Part shown: positions 49,081 through 61,385 of the stretch, one piece after another | Position numbering within the stretch: the first letter of the stretch is position 1 | How the letters are laid out: each line of letters starts with the position of its first letter | Source: Todiramphus chloris collaris | Lineage: Eukaryota; Chordata; Aves; Coraciiformes; Alcedinidae | DNA: 64,000 nucleotides | Assembly (NCBI GenBank): GCA_025345505.1 | Contig: JANVCC010010406.1 | Span: 9,776,598 to 9,840,597 of the forward strand | Direction: 5' to 3' | Position numbers and translations under genes: made by a program | The notes under the pieces: generated by a model | Databases searched by the model: none | Seen by the model: the letters and a program-made list of their open reading frames with translations, nothing else | Told to the model about the DNA's origin: nothing

Positions 49081-49890
49081 GGTAGGAAGACTCTACAGAG
49101 CAATCTTGACAGGCTGGATTGATGGGCTGAGGCCAATGCTATGAGGTTCAACAAGGCCAAATGCCAGGTCCTGCATTCAAGTCACAACAGGCCCAGGCAA
49201 TGCTACAGGCTTGGGTATGAGTGGCTGGAAAGCTGCCTGGTGGAAAAGGACCTGGGAGTGCTGGTCAACAGCTGGCTGAGCACAAGCCCAGGTGGCCAAG
49301 AAGGCCAACGGCATCCTGGCCTCTATCAGAAATAATGTGTCCAGAAGGACTAGAGAAGTGATTATGCCCCTGTACTTGGCAGTGGTGAGGCTGTACCTTG
49401 AATACTGTGTTCAGTTTTGAGCTTCTCACTACAAGAAGGACATTGAGGTGCTGGAGCAGGTCCACAGAATGGCAACCAATCTGGTGAGGGGTCTAGAGAA
49501 TGAGTCTTTTAAGGAGCAGCTGAGGGAACTGGTGTTACTTTGCCTGGAGAAAAGGAGACGCAAATGAGATCTTCTTGCTCTCTACAATGAGCTGAAAAGA
49601 GGTTGTAGTGGGGTGGGGGTCAGTCTCCTTTCCCATGTAAGAAGTGATAGGACAAGAGGAAATGGCCTTGAGTTGTGCCATGGGAGGTGTTGGTTGGATG
49701 ACGGGAATAATTTCTTCACTAAAACGGGTTGTCCTACATTGGAACAGGCTGCCCAGGGGAGTACTGGAGACACGAATCCTAAGGTATTTAAAAGACCTGG
49801 AGACATGGTGCTCAACTGTTACTTTAACAGATGGACTCAATGATTGTAATAGTCTTTTCCAATCTAAATGATTCTATGCTATGCCGTTCT
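49081..49890 (+). mobile_element. older CR1 LINE, second part of the split copy
   Basis: The host CR1 resumes with 'ggtaggaagactctacagag', exactly where it was cut at 47932. It proceeds through 'gaggttcaacaaggccaaat', 'gaaaaggacctgggagtgct' and 'tggaacaggctgcccagg' to a degenerate tail 'aatgattctatgctatgcc' near 49880. Stops are frequent. Confidence 0.93.
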
Positions 49891-50275
49891 TTCATTAATT
49901 TTGTAAATTCTTAGATTTAGAGGAGCAAACTCTTGTGGTTAATGTTATTCCTCAGAATGTTTTATTACCTCAGTGGTTTTGCCATAGCTAGTGTGAGGTT
50001 CCAGTATATATAAATGGATAGTTTCCATCATTTGCATTTGCTGTAGTCCATATATTCTCATGCTCATAACTATGTTTGAGATAAGGATTGAAATGGTCAT
50101 CTTTCTTCTTTCAAGGGATGAAAATATCACAATTTATCCTTCACTGAGTTGGCCTCTAAGGAACTGAGGCTTGTGGATTAGGTGGCACGCGTTGTAGCTA
50201 TTATTTGTGCTCTAAGTACTTGAAGAGGATATTTTATTGTGTTGAAATTGGAAGACAGTTATCTCACACACAGAG
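49891..50275. other. intergenic DNA, no gene supported
   Basis: Short unique-looking spacer between CR1 copies; nothing recognised. Confidence 0.5.
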
Positions 50276-50796
50276 TGTTAGGGGTTGAAAGGGACCTTGG
50301 AGATCTTTGAGTTCAACCCCCCTGCCAGGGCAGGATCATATAATCTAACCTACAACCTAATATCTAACCTACAACCTAATATCTAACTTACAAACTAATC
50401 TAACCTACAACCTAATCTAACCTAACACAGGTCACTCAGGAACACATCCAGGTGAGGTTTGAAAATCTCCAGAGAAGGAGACTCCACAACCTCTCTGGGC
50501 AGCCTGTTCCAATGCTCTGTGACCCTTACTGTAAAGAATTTCCTCCTCATGTTAATGTGGAACCTCTTGTGCTCCAGCTTATATGCATTCCCCCTAGTCC
50601 TATCACAAGGCACGAGTGAGAAGAGGCTGTCCTTTCCTCTTGACACTTAGCCCTCATATATTTATAAACATTTATCAAATCCCCTCTCAGTCTTCTCTTT
50701 TCCAGACTAAAGAGCCCCAGGTGTCTCAGCCTCTTCTCATAAGGCATGTGCTCCCGTCCCTTAATCATCTTTGTAGCCCTAAAAAAAGTAATCCAC
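50276..50796 (-). mobile_element. CR1 LINE 3' end with internal tandem expansion
   Basis: On the plus strand the sequence is the complement of a CR1 3' end: 'gttaggggttgaaagggacc', 'aggtttgaaaatctccagag', 'ggcagcctgttccaatgctc' and 'tcttctcataaggcatgtgc'. The ORF2 C-terminal frame is readable on the minus strand at 50422-50768. A tandem repeat has expanded inside it at 50345-50427. No coding capacity. Confidence 0.92.
50345..50427. repeat. about 4.5-copy tandem repeat, 17-19 bp unit
   Basis: The unit ctaacctacaacctaatat repeats about four and a half times with shortened and point-mutated copies. It lies wholly inside the CR1 3' end and seems to have grown after insertion, since other CR1 copies in the window lack it. 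Confidence 0.85.
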
Positions 50797-50937
50797 TTTA
50801 GCCTTAAAGTGCTTCACAAAACAAAAATATGGACTTTCAGATAACTCAGAAAAATCTTGCATATTTTGAGGTATGAGATGGATCTTATTTCATCATGTGC
50901 TTTACTAGAGTGACCAGTTATGACTAGAACTGTTGTG

Positions 50938-51042
50938 TTTTGGTTTTTGGTTTGATTTGGGGTTTTTTTTTTGTTTGTTTGTTTTTGTGGGGTTTTTTTT
51001 GTGTGTGGTTTTTTGTTTTGTTTTGGTTTGTTTTTTTTTTAA
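50938..51042 (+). repeat. G/T-rich low-complexity tract
   Basis: About 105 bases composed almost only of T and G (gtttgtttgttt, ggggtttttttt, gtgtgtgg). It is a simple-sequence tract; strand asymmetry is extreme. Confidence 0.9.
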
Positions 51043-54000
51043 GGACAGACTTTTGAATTTGGTTTGGAAACCTAAGCCTGAATATGAGACTTAGAGAACA
51101 GAGAAAGGTAGAGCATGACCCTACATCTCCAATTTACACATCCAGACCGGGAAGAGTCTGTTGTCCTCCCATGATTTCAAAGGGACAGGTCTCTGTCTTT
51201 CAGCATGTGTTCTTTTAATACAGTTGATTTGATTCCTCTGAAATGTTAAATCCAAACATAGAGATTAAGATATTTTAGTCAGTTAAGATACACTGCAAGC
51301 TTTCCCACCATTTTTTCCCAGCACTATTTTTAAGCCTGTGTTGTGGTCAGTCTGATCAGGGTCATGGCCGTTGCAAGGAGCCGTATTATAAGAAGAAGCT
51401 ACAATATAGTTACAGTGGTAAACATGCCTTAGTCTAAATGTGCCTATGATACTACTCACTGTTGTTACAGCCAGTAGAATGGCAAGACAAAGAAAATAAG
51501 TATTTTTTGCTGTTAGGCAAGTGTTAAGAGAGATCAACATAGTTAGGTTCTTATGTTCAGTCACAGTGGCGTGACAACACACATGAAGGCCATTACAAAC
51601 TACTGTCTGTGTTCTTTTAAGGCAGACGAATTGAGAAAATCCGAGGAAGTGGCAGTTAGTTTGAGTCTGGATTCTACTAACATGAATTTTCTGCACTGGT
51701 GCCTGTACGTAAGAAATTTGGATAGGCTACAGAGCTGCTTATCAAAAGGGCTGTCTATACCAAACCAGTTCTTCCCCCACTGGTTTCTGGAAATAGACTA
51801 GACAAGCATTGATAAGAAGTGATGCAGCAACAGCTGATCCTGTCTTGTGGCAAGTTGATGGACAAAAGCTTTCCTGAAGAGACTTCCTTTTATCTTGTTT
51901 TTAGTGACTCTGACACATGAACATTACTGTTCATCTACACTCTGTGATTGCTGAGATGGGCATATTGCCATGAGATGCCAGGATAGTCTTTGCGAGCTCT
52001 ATCTGTCTCCTAACTTGTTCCTCTGTGCTTCTTGTTGCCATACAGACTACAGAAGTAGAATAGGTGAACCTATCCCTTGGCTATAGCAGGACTGAGTCAC
52101 CCCTGACCCTGCTTGAAAGCACCTATCTATCTGTGGATTCATTTATTGTCTTGTAGCCAGTTAGACATTTCTGAAACAGCTGAACTCCAGAACCAGGAAA
52201 ACAACATGGACAGAGGTGGGGTGACTAAGCATTTATTAGAGGGAAAGGTTTTCATGGCTATTAGGTTTGTTGTGTTACTATACATGTGAGTGATAGCTTT
52301 TCTGACTCATTAGGACAACAGACATTACAAAATAGTCTGCGTAAGCCACTGATTTTGTGTATGTTCTGGGTATTGATATTCAGCTAGATTCTAAAATAAG
52401 GGCAGAACTGTGAATGCAGACTTGCTGCTGCAGCATCTGAAGACAGGAGGGCTTCTTAGGAAACTGTGCTCCTGTGTGCATTCTGAGTCTGTGGTGAAAG
52501 AGAAGAGAGAATGGGAGTCCTTATAACCACAGAACAGTGGCAGTTACAGAGAGGCTTCTCTTTTGGACAGGAGCCCTAAAGGGCGTCCTCTTTACGCATC
52601 TTGGTTGCTTCCAGAAGCTTCAGTGGGAATGGGCTACATAACAAAACGTCTCCTCTCAGTGGAGTCATGCTTGCTTTTTTTTCCTTTCACACTGACTATG
52701 GAGGGACTTTGTGACTTTGTGATGTGTGCAGAGCGCTAAGATGGGCTCCAGCTAGGGGAGGGACCTCCCAGGTCTGTGCATTTAAGTGTAAGGAGAATCT
52801 ATGTTGAGAAACCCACAAGAGCTGCACTTTAGCACATTGTTAAAAGCAGAGCTGCCCTTTAGCAGGTAAAAGGTTCTGCTGTCCTGTCCAACACTGGGGA
52901 AAAGAAGGGAAAACCCCCTGAATGCAAGAGTGAAAGCTAGTGAAAGGCTGGCAATCTCTTGATTATTATTGATTATAATATATTGTTGATTTACATAAGA
53001 AGATACATTTATTTTATGAAATGGTGTTTCCCTGCTATGAAATTTTCTTAGGCTTGCTTATCTGTGGACTGATAATACAGTGAACAAGAAGCATGTCAAG
53101 AATAACATGTGGAAGGAAGTGATCTGCAAAACAGGTTGTTGTTTGTACAGTTATGAAATCATGCTTCCTACCTGGCAGTGAATTTCACAGCAGCTATTAC
53201 ACAGTGATTTTTCTGGCACACTTAGCAATGCTGGTCTGTACCAAATCTCACTGAAATTGTGGGGTGTTAACAACGTGTCTTCAATTTAAGAAACAGTTCT
53301 ACTTGATAGAACTGTCTGCCACACCCTACACACAAGCCCTTGATACCAAAACCAAGATATGTGCAAAATGCATTGGTGATGACTGCAACAGAAATCTTGT
53401 CCACGAAGCCTAGAAAGTTTTTCTGGATTGAACACAGACTACAAAACAACAGGAGCTGTAAGCAGAGAAAGAGAGCTCAGCTTTTTTCTAGCTAATGCCT
53501 TCAATCTTTGTACAATTAAAATTGTGTAATGAACTGAATTGCCACTATATACATCCAAGTTCCTCCTATGTACCTTTACAGATTAACCACTCACAACACT
53601 CAGCAGAGTTTTAGAGTAAGCAGCAAATGTACTATATGCTGCAACTTGGTTATAAAACCAAGGCAGTGATAATAAGCTGCCCTGGTCATAGTGCAAATTA
53701 AGCTGTCCTTACTACGCTCCAGTCAAAAAACATTACCATTATAGTACGTTCTTGTCCAATACAACAAGCAAGAGTAAAAAACTCTCTAGCAAACTCTTAC
53801 AATGAAGGACAGCAATGCTGCTTGTCTCTACTTTATTCACAAAAATTTGTCTGATGAGTTTAAGGAGCTACTACCACCTGCTAGGACCTTCAGACTTGAT
53901 AATTCAACTTTGCTTATAAAAGCAAGCTCCAGATTTTTTTTCTGTGTGATATTTGTTCCCAGTGAACTATACTGGAAGATCATCCTCAAAAAATTTTGTC

Positions 54001-54242
54001 CTCTTGTTGCGTGCAGTCTCATTGCTGCAGAATGTAAATTGTGGTTTGCTAGAGAAGCCCCGATTTTAGTCTGTGGGGCTGGATGCCTTTAACAGTCGCA
54101 ACAAGAAAAGTGATTGGCTCTGTTTATGGCTCATAAAACATCTGGTTTCTGTGTTTGAGAAAAGAATACAGGAAATGCCTGCTTGATAGTGCTGCTGTCA
54201 CAGTTACAGCAATGGATTAAAATAAAACTCTGATAAGAGACT

Positions 54243-54288
54243 AATACGTACATATACATACGTGCATACACATATACGTATACATGCT
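54243..54288. repeat. alternating purine-pyrimidine tract (TACATA/TACGTA)
   Basis: The stretch is built from tacgta, catata and gtgcata units, nearly strictly alternating purine and pyrimidine and locally self-complementary (tacgta). It can extrude small cruciforms or adopt left-handed DNA under supercoiling. Confidence 0.75.
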
Positions 54289-57200
54289 GAGCACAGGGAT
54301 GTCAGGGTGGGTTTCCATCTTGCATGCACTTCAGAATGGCTGCACCTTGTGCATCAGCAGCATTTGGTAAGATTGATCTGTAACTTCATGTGCTCACAGG
54401 TCCCAGGCCAGTGGAGAGGCTGTTCCAGGTCACTAGGGCTGATGTCACCTCTAGCTCCAGCCTCCTTACATAGGCCCTTCCTCCTCCTCCTCCACCTTTC
54501 TAAGGTCTGATGCAGTTTGTTCCTGTTAGGAGAGGAGTAAACCTGGGCTATTTGTACATTGCTCGAGCAGGAAAACAAGAAGCTGAAGGAAAGCTGGAGA
54601 TGGCTAGGCTTTTTTCTCTGGCACTGTAACCAAAAGAGTTTATTCCTCAGTCAGAGGAAAGCCCTAAATTAGCATATCTGAGATCACTCATATGGCCAAA
54701 CCCAGATTATTTTAGGCAGGAGAAGCTCATTTGCTGTCTCATTAAGCTAAGTTCTATTTCCTCTCACCAAAGGTAACTAAATCTTAACAAAATCTTGTAA
54801 AACTCAAGAGCTGCACTTGGTTTGCAGCACAGGCAAGGCTTGCACTTGCCTGTTAATGAGGGCATCAAAAATCCTTTCCCTGTGTACACTAGAGGAAGCC
54901 CAGGCTCTGCCTGGCCCAAGCATGAGTGTCCCTGTGCTTGGGGCCAGAGGCTGAGCAAGCTCCTGAGCCCCAGAAAAATGTGAGGCACAGGCTTGCTTGC
55001 TGCACACCCCAGAACCTGTGTGCTGCTGCATGCAAGAGCCCAAGCTGCAGCAGAGAGCTTCGGCTGTGGGGCTAGAGGAAGGTGGAGGCTGCCTTCATCC
55101 TGCCTGCCCCTCCTCCTCAGTTTCAGTCAGCAGCTTTGCTCATGGGAGTTGAGCAGGTGGGTGATCAAAGGGCTGGGAGGGCCAGGCCAACTGAGCCACA
55201 GCTGCAGAGGCGCTCACTGCCACCCCAGCAGTCCCCAGGGCCCTGGGGGCTGCTTGTCCCCAGCCTGAGCTTAGGGAGGAGATGCTGGGCTGGGTACACA
55301 AAACTCTTAATGTAGCTGCAATGTGTGTTCCTGCTCTGCTGAGAAGCTTATCACTGGTTTTGCAACAATAGAATGGCATTTCTTTAATGGTTTTTAAAAA
55401 TCATGACAATTAAAGAAAATTTAAAATCCAGTTTAGGTTACAGTATCACCAGTGTCTGGTTAGCCACTACAGGTGCCTCTCTTCCTTGAGCACCTGGCTA
55501 AGTACACAAAAGTTTTAAAGAAGACACTGTTAATATCTTTGTAGAGTTTTTCATATATTCATAAGAGAACTGTAACCCTCATCTCCAGGCAATGATTCTA
55601 CAGACCTCAATTTACCCTCAGCATCAAAAAATAGCACTGAATGAAGAAGTGACTTCTCCTTGATGGTACTCTTTGCTCAGTTTGGTTTTTATGTGCTAGT
55701 CTGGAACAAGGGGGTGAGAAAAGAAAAAAAAAACCCCACCCATCTTGTTTCATTAGAGTACAGACTATGATCAAGCAAAGATAAAATATTTTGCTGAAAA
55801 TAGCAATAGCTGCTGATGACTGATTTTCAAGTTAGGAATTATTTTCACTGCTTTAACAGAACATGTCAGTAGTTTTATAGACTCTGCTGCACTACTGATC
55901 TTAGTTTGGAAACTAAGATAAGAAAATAAAAACCTGGAAAGACACCTAGAATGGTTTGAAGTACCCCAAATCTTGTCTTCTTTTTTTCTCCTACCACAGT
56001 GTATTAGTTGGGCTAATGGAAGGTAATATGCCATTAGACAAGTCTGTCTCTTAAACAGCCTTAACATTTAAAATGTAATTTTGAAAGAATTTTCATTAGT
56101 AAAACTCAATATCTTTGATGCAGTAATTTTAAAACCTGAGAAATGAAAAATGGCCATATAGTTCACATCAAATTTACAAATATATTTCATCTAGTGAGTG
56201 AAGTGCAATAAGTCCCTCCATTGAAAAATTTTTACTGAATTTAACATGCAAATAAAAATAGGAAAAAGAATTTAAAGAAAGTAAGAGATCTAAAGCTGAA
56301 TTTCAGAGCTTCTGTAAATAGAATTATCAGTGGCAGAAGTACTGTTTTCTTGGTCACACCTAGCTTGTGTTTGAGTGATAGCAAGCAGAAATCTTCAGCA
56401 TATTTTAAATTTCATTTGACATAAAAGCTGTAACTAACTATATTATATTCTTTGCTGTGTAGAATTACATGTACCTGTTAGAGTCAGCAAAGGCGGAGGC
56501 AAAAAGTGTGAAAATAAGCTGAAATAAATTCTACAGGTGGCACTGGTGTATAGGTTTATTCCTTATATGACCTATAGGAAAAGCATGCAAGAAAAAAAAA
56601 ATTCTTGGAATTATTCTGAAGGAGGGAGATTGAACAGGCAGATAAAACAATGTAAAAGTTTGGGTAACAAAGTTTTGTCCCTTCCTTTCTCAGTTCTTTC
56701 CCATCCAGGACTGAGTTTCAGCACTACATGCGTTAAACAGCTGTAAAGCTTTATCCATACATGTGCTATGCAATTATTCCGGTTATGCTAGCTGACCTGA
56801 TTTTTGAGCTTAACAAATTTCTCACATTTTATGGTTCCTGGAAAACATGTCAGATGTGAGTGATATCACTTTACAAATCCACAGCTTTGCTGCAGGCAAG
56901 AACACATTTTCTTCTGTTTGGCTTTACAACAATAACGATGAGCAATGAAAGATTAAGACAGTAAAACTTGTTCATTGAAAAAGAGAAGCGAGAATAGAAA
57001 AATCACAGGAGTGACCATATCAGAAAAGAGACATCTAAATCAGTGTGTTAAGTTGTAATGATGAAAGACTAACTTACTGACAGTAAAACCTGTGTGATTT
57101 GAATGTAGATCCCCAAGGCACCTTTCTGTGTAAATGATGAGGAGGCCGGTGTGGAATATTGTCTTGGACAAGAAATGCTGTGATAAGGGATATTTCATAA

Positions 57201-57677
57201 ACAGGATGTGATAATAGGAGATGGTAGTGACCAAATGCACTTTCTGGAGCTAGATGCTTGTTTCCAACTATGTGCTGTTCTGCGGGTAAGGAAGTAGGCT
57301 CCCACAGAATGTGTTTGGCAGCATCATTTGCCATCACTCTAAGCGGGGGCATCTGTACCACTCTGTCCCTCTCTAGCAGGTATGCAGAGTACAAGGAAGG
57401 CTACACACCCACTGAAGTGTAAACTGAGTAGATGGACTTTAGTGTCTGGATGAAACACAGATTTGAAAGGTTTGGTCTGATGATCTTAACCTACTTCCTG
57501 GTTTGCTGATGGTAATTGCTCTTTACTGTTCATAAGCCAAGAATTATTTTAACATGTATCTGGAAAAAACACTAAAAAAACCCCACTATAAGGAGTGAAC
57601 AGTGATAAAACATTTGTAGATAATCTGGCTCTGGAAGTCTATTAAATTAATTTCCTTTTCTGTGTTCAGGGTTCTGA

Positions 57678-58203
57678 TGCAGTGAAAAACTCAATAACCA
57701 AAGTTATTCAGCAGGCATTCTTTATTTTGCGGCGCCAGACGCAGAGGGGATCACTCCTCCAAATGTGCGCGCCAATACAAGCTGGGTACACAGTTCATAT
57801 GCAGGCTAAACATACATCTTCATTACATTTCTTAGAAAGGGCAGTCTTATACTAATGAATTCCTAGAATTCATTTACATAGTCCGAGCATGCATAATAAA
57901 ATTAGGGTTAGGGTCTTTTCTCCTCTCGGTGGTCTTCTGTGACCTCTGGTGGTCATTTACTTCATCTTCTCCATCACCATGTTCTTTTAGTGACCAAAAG
58001 CCTAAAATCCTTATGCTTGCCAGTTCTTGTCGGCTCAGCATGCTCAGGTGCCTCGAGATGTCTTGTTGCCCTGTTCCCAGAGATAAACACTGCCTACAAA
58101 GGTTATGAGTTTCACAGTATGTCCCTACTATACAACTACCCATCTATTGTTGCTTGTTCAAAGATTAGTAATACTCCACCAGACATCCCGTCTCCTGCCT
58201 TCA
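57678..58203 (-). mobile_element. solo LTR of an endogenous retrovirus
   Basis: The 526 bp element has TG...CA ends (minus strand: TGAAGGCAGG to TTTTTCACTGCA). It is bracketed by identical 7 bp direct repeats GTTCTGA (57671-57677 and 58204-58210). The minus strand carries a polyadenylation signal in GCAAAATAAAGAATGCCTGC near the 3' end, as in avian retroviral LTRs. Several CpGs survive (ggcgccagacgc, gtgcgcgcc), so it is fairly young. No gag, pol or env sequence is next to it, so it is a solo LTR from recombination. Confidence 0.8.
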
Positions 58204-58210
58204 GTTCTGA

Positions 58211-59065
58211 GGGAAGTAGCAGTGCCATCTATAGCTGACTCAAAGGGAGAAACATGGCAAGGCAATGTGAGCAGGCTGCAAGCCTTGTGGGAGGATGAGC
58301 TGGGAGACCCATGTGCCCAGGTCCTGTGGCATCACCTTCACCTCTGCATGGGCACATGCTGACCCATCCACGGGGTTGAAAAAATATATGTGATAATTTC
58401 CCAAGGATTACTGCCTCTAGTTCATAATAGTGCAGCACAAAAATTCCCAAAGATCCCCAATTCCTAACACAAAACCCAAAATTGATCAAAGGAAAAGACA
58501 GTGACTCCCAGGCTTACTGTGAAGATGAATTTAACTCAGTGTCACTCACTTTTATTTTGGTGAGGGAATACCAAGACAGATTTTCATTCTATGTTGACTT
58601 TACCACCTCTGACCTTGGTGGAGTAATTTTATAAGTTATAAAGTATAAGTAAGTTATATTGCTGTGTGCAGCGCATTTGGGCTTACTGACATGGGTTATG
58701 GGGAGGTCTTGCTTTTGAGGAGAGAGGCTTGCTTGTGGTGCTAGAGGCACCACTATTATAAGGCTGGTAGCACAAAGATAAGGAAAAAAAATTCCCCCCA
58801 AAATTGTTGATCCTTTTTATAGGTTCTGTTTAAAATAAAGTCACCCTTTTTTCCAACACAATTCCAGTACTTTTTCACCTTTCCAGATCCACATGTTTGT
58901 TTATAGGACTAATCAGTATTTTGCAGTTCAAGAAGAAGTTCAGATCTGGTTCCTAATGGTCTCCTTACCAACAAGCCAAATTACAACAGCCATACCTAGT
59001 TATTCTAATGCTCTCTAGTGTTGACTTGGATTATAGCATGTTATTTCTTCAGCTTCTCTGGATGC
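58211..59065. other. intergenic DNA between two LTRs
   Basis: No retroviral internal sequence or gene frame was recognised between the flanking LTRs. They belong to different families, so this is not a provirus interior. Confidence 0.6.
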
Positions 59066-59070
59066 ATTAG

Positions 59071-59796
59071 TATCAAAGTTTTGCATCAGGGCCATCTGCT
59101 AAACCTGTAACAGTCAGTCTCTGTTAATCCCCCTCCCTTCCCCAAAGGGGAAGAGAAAGGGAATAAGGAAGAGAGACTTAGCCATTAGAAAAAAAAGCTA
59201 GAACAGCTGTAAAGAAAATAATAGTAATAAAAAGAAATATATACAAATATGTGTGAAACCAGTATAGAATCTAACTCTCCTGATGGGAATTACATCGTCA
59301 TCACCACTGATAATGTGGAGCAGGCCCTGGGGAAGTCCCAGGCTGGACTCAGCAGCAGGTGGGAACTGGATTCAGGAGTTGGATTCTGGAGCTGGATTCA
59401 GGAATAGATGGATTGGGATCAAAGTCCTCTTTATGTGCCGGCCATTGAAGAAGAGAACTTGACCCTTGTGGTGCTTCAGCTTTATACCAAATATGATGTC
59501 TATGGAATGGAATCTCTAACTGACCAGTTCAGGGTCACCTGTCCTGGTTCCTTCTCCCCACAGGTGCGGCCTTTTATTTTCTGCACCCCTCAATGTGGTA
59601 CACAAGACCCAGCAGCGGCCTTGGTCTGCACACCAGTCCTTGGTAGTAGCTCTAAACAGCAGGCATTATCACTGCTAGAAGGAGACGCTGCCTGCAAAAA
59701 TCTGCTGTTAACTTCAGAAAGTGCAGTTAGAAGAGATTTGACTGAAAAGTAAAATCACTGAACAGAATTATTTCTGTTCTAATTCAAACTGGGACA
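59071..59796 (-). mobile_element. solo LTR, older copy of the 62.8 kb family
   Basis: The element is alignable along its whole length with the 62768-63568 LTR: the start 'atcaggg', 'agccattag', 'gaaccagtatagaa'-type middle, 'agttcagggtcacctgtcct', and the end 'caaactgggaca'. The flanking 5 bp repeats ATTAG (59066-59070 and 59797-59801) mark the insertion. The plus-strand first bases are TA instead of TG, one sign of decay. At 726 bp it has lost about 75 bp relative to its relative. Minus-strand orientation is inferred from the TGTCC start. Confidence 0.85.
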
Positions 59797-59801
59797 ATTA
59801 G

Positions 59802-61380
59802 CTGTCACTAAAACATTTCTATAGCACTTGCAAAATGCCATGAAAAAACATTCATGTGGGTCATTAATTTTAAACATGTGAGAGGCTGCATTCATTTTTT
59901 AATTTGTTCAGAATCTTGAAAGATCAAACTGTGATCAGATAAAAAAAAAAAAAAGAGATCAAAATGATCAATAAAAAAGAGCCTTACCCGGGAATTTACT
60001 TAAATATTGCACCTGACACACCAGGCCTTTTCTTTTCTCCCCCAGCTCTTGGACACCTCTGGTGAGAAGTCATAGCTGGTGATCTACTAGCCAGCTGGTA
60101 CTCACTCTTTCTACATCCCATCTCTAGTAGAGAGACATCCAGTGGCCTAATCCAGTTTCCCTGATGCAAAATGTCATGAACACACTTTGCAGCCATACTC
60201 ACATTTCTGGCTAGGATTCAACTAAATGGGGAAACAGAGCTAACAGCCAGCAGACCATACTTTGTCTGCCATCAAGGTGCAGGGAGCACATTGTAAGGCA
60301 GAGGTATGCTTGGAAATAACTGATAAAATGCTTCTGGGACAACACTCCTCTTCCTGCAAAATCCTTGCCATGCTGAATTAAGCAAACCTTCCCCGTGACA
60401 GCCACTACAAGAGGTGTTTTGACAACAGAAGCCACTTTGATTACAAATCTTGCCCCTGCCAGTTTTGCCACAACATGAAGCTGGCATATGTGGAACGTTA
60501 GGAAGCTTTTTTTTGTGCATGTGTAGTGCCTGACACCTCCTCACTGCCAAATGTTGTTTGGCACAAGAATATTGTCTTGCTTCATACAGAAAATGATGCA
60601 GCTGAATCCCCCCTCCCCTGACATTATGAAAAAAAGTATGAGGAGAAGGTGGCAAAGCATGTAACATTGATGGGTTTCATTTCTTTTGGTCAGATTTTCA
60701 CTCCTTCCCCTTCCCCTTGAAACAAGTGTTCATTTTCTTTCCCAGCCAGCAGTGTAAGGATGCATCAAGCGTGAAGAGATGGTTAGCTTTTCTTGTTAGC
60801 TTAAGCATGTCAAGTCTAAATTGCAGTACTTCTCTGATTCAGTTTCCTCAAAACAATACCACATTGTGCTTTGCTGCATGGCCTTGCCCAGCAGTTATAT
60901 CCTGTTTTGCAAGTGCTGTTTGTACCTGAGATGGGCTCCATAAACTGCTGCTGCTTGAGCAGGTCCTGCTTTTCTTTGTGACATCTAATACTGCAGTGAA
61001 AGAAGACACAATACTGTAGCATGTTCCAATGAACTGGTTGCACAGAATTGCCAGTTTTAGTAGGAGCTGAGCCCATTGCCTTGGTATGAGACTCCTCCAG
61101 TCATGTAGCAGTTTGCTTATTTTTGCAATTCAATCAGACTGAAGCCTCAACAAAATACAAACAGAAAGCAGAGATGTAACACTAGCCATGGGAGATGAAA
61201 AGGAGTACCTGTTAATGCTTCATTCGCTATGAAAAGCTGATATTTGCTGTATGTTTTATCAAGTATTACGCTGTGTGTTAGCTGACTACAACTCTCCATA
61301 TGTAGCAGAAATATTCATTTGCATGCTATTAAGAAGCTGTCTAGAAGTGCTTGCAGACAATCAGTGTAAGGAGGATGCCT
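59802..61380. other. intergenic DNA, no gene supported
   Basis: No recognised gene or repeat. An A-run lies at 59941-59954. Confidence 0.55.
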
Positions 61381-61385
61381 ATGAA

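Larger units (their letters stand above)
50797..57670. other. intergenic DNA, no gene supported
   Basis: Long stretch with background open frames only. A minus-strand frame at 51283-51696 includes a hydrophobic run (FLCLAILLAVTTVSSIIG) flanked by splice-like signals (CTAACAG and GTGAGT) but no recognised family. Low-complexity tracts at 50938-51042 and 54243-54288 are listed separately. Confidence 0.5.

Noticed and set aside
59408-59752. 114-codon plus-strand open frame
   Set aside because: It is contained in the 59.1 kb LTR, and the related LTR at 62.8 kb has a similar antisense frame by shared ancestry rather than coding selection.
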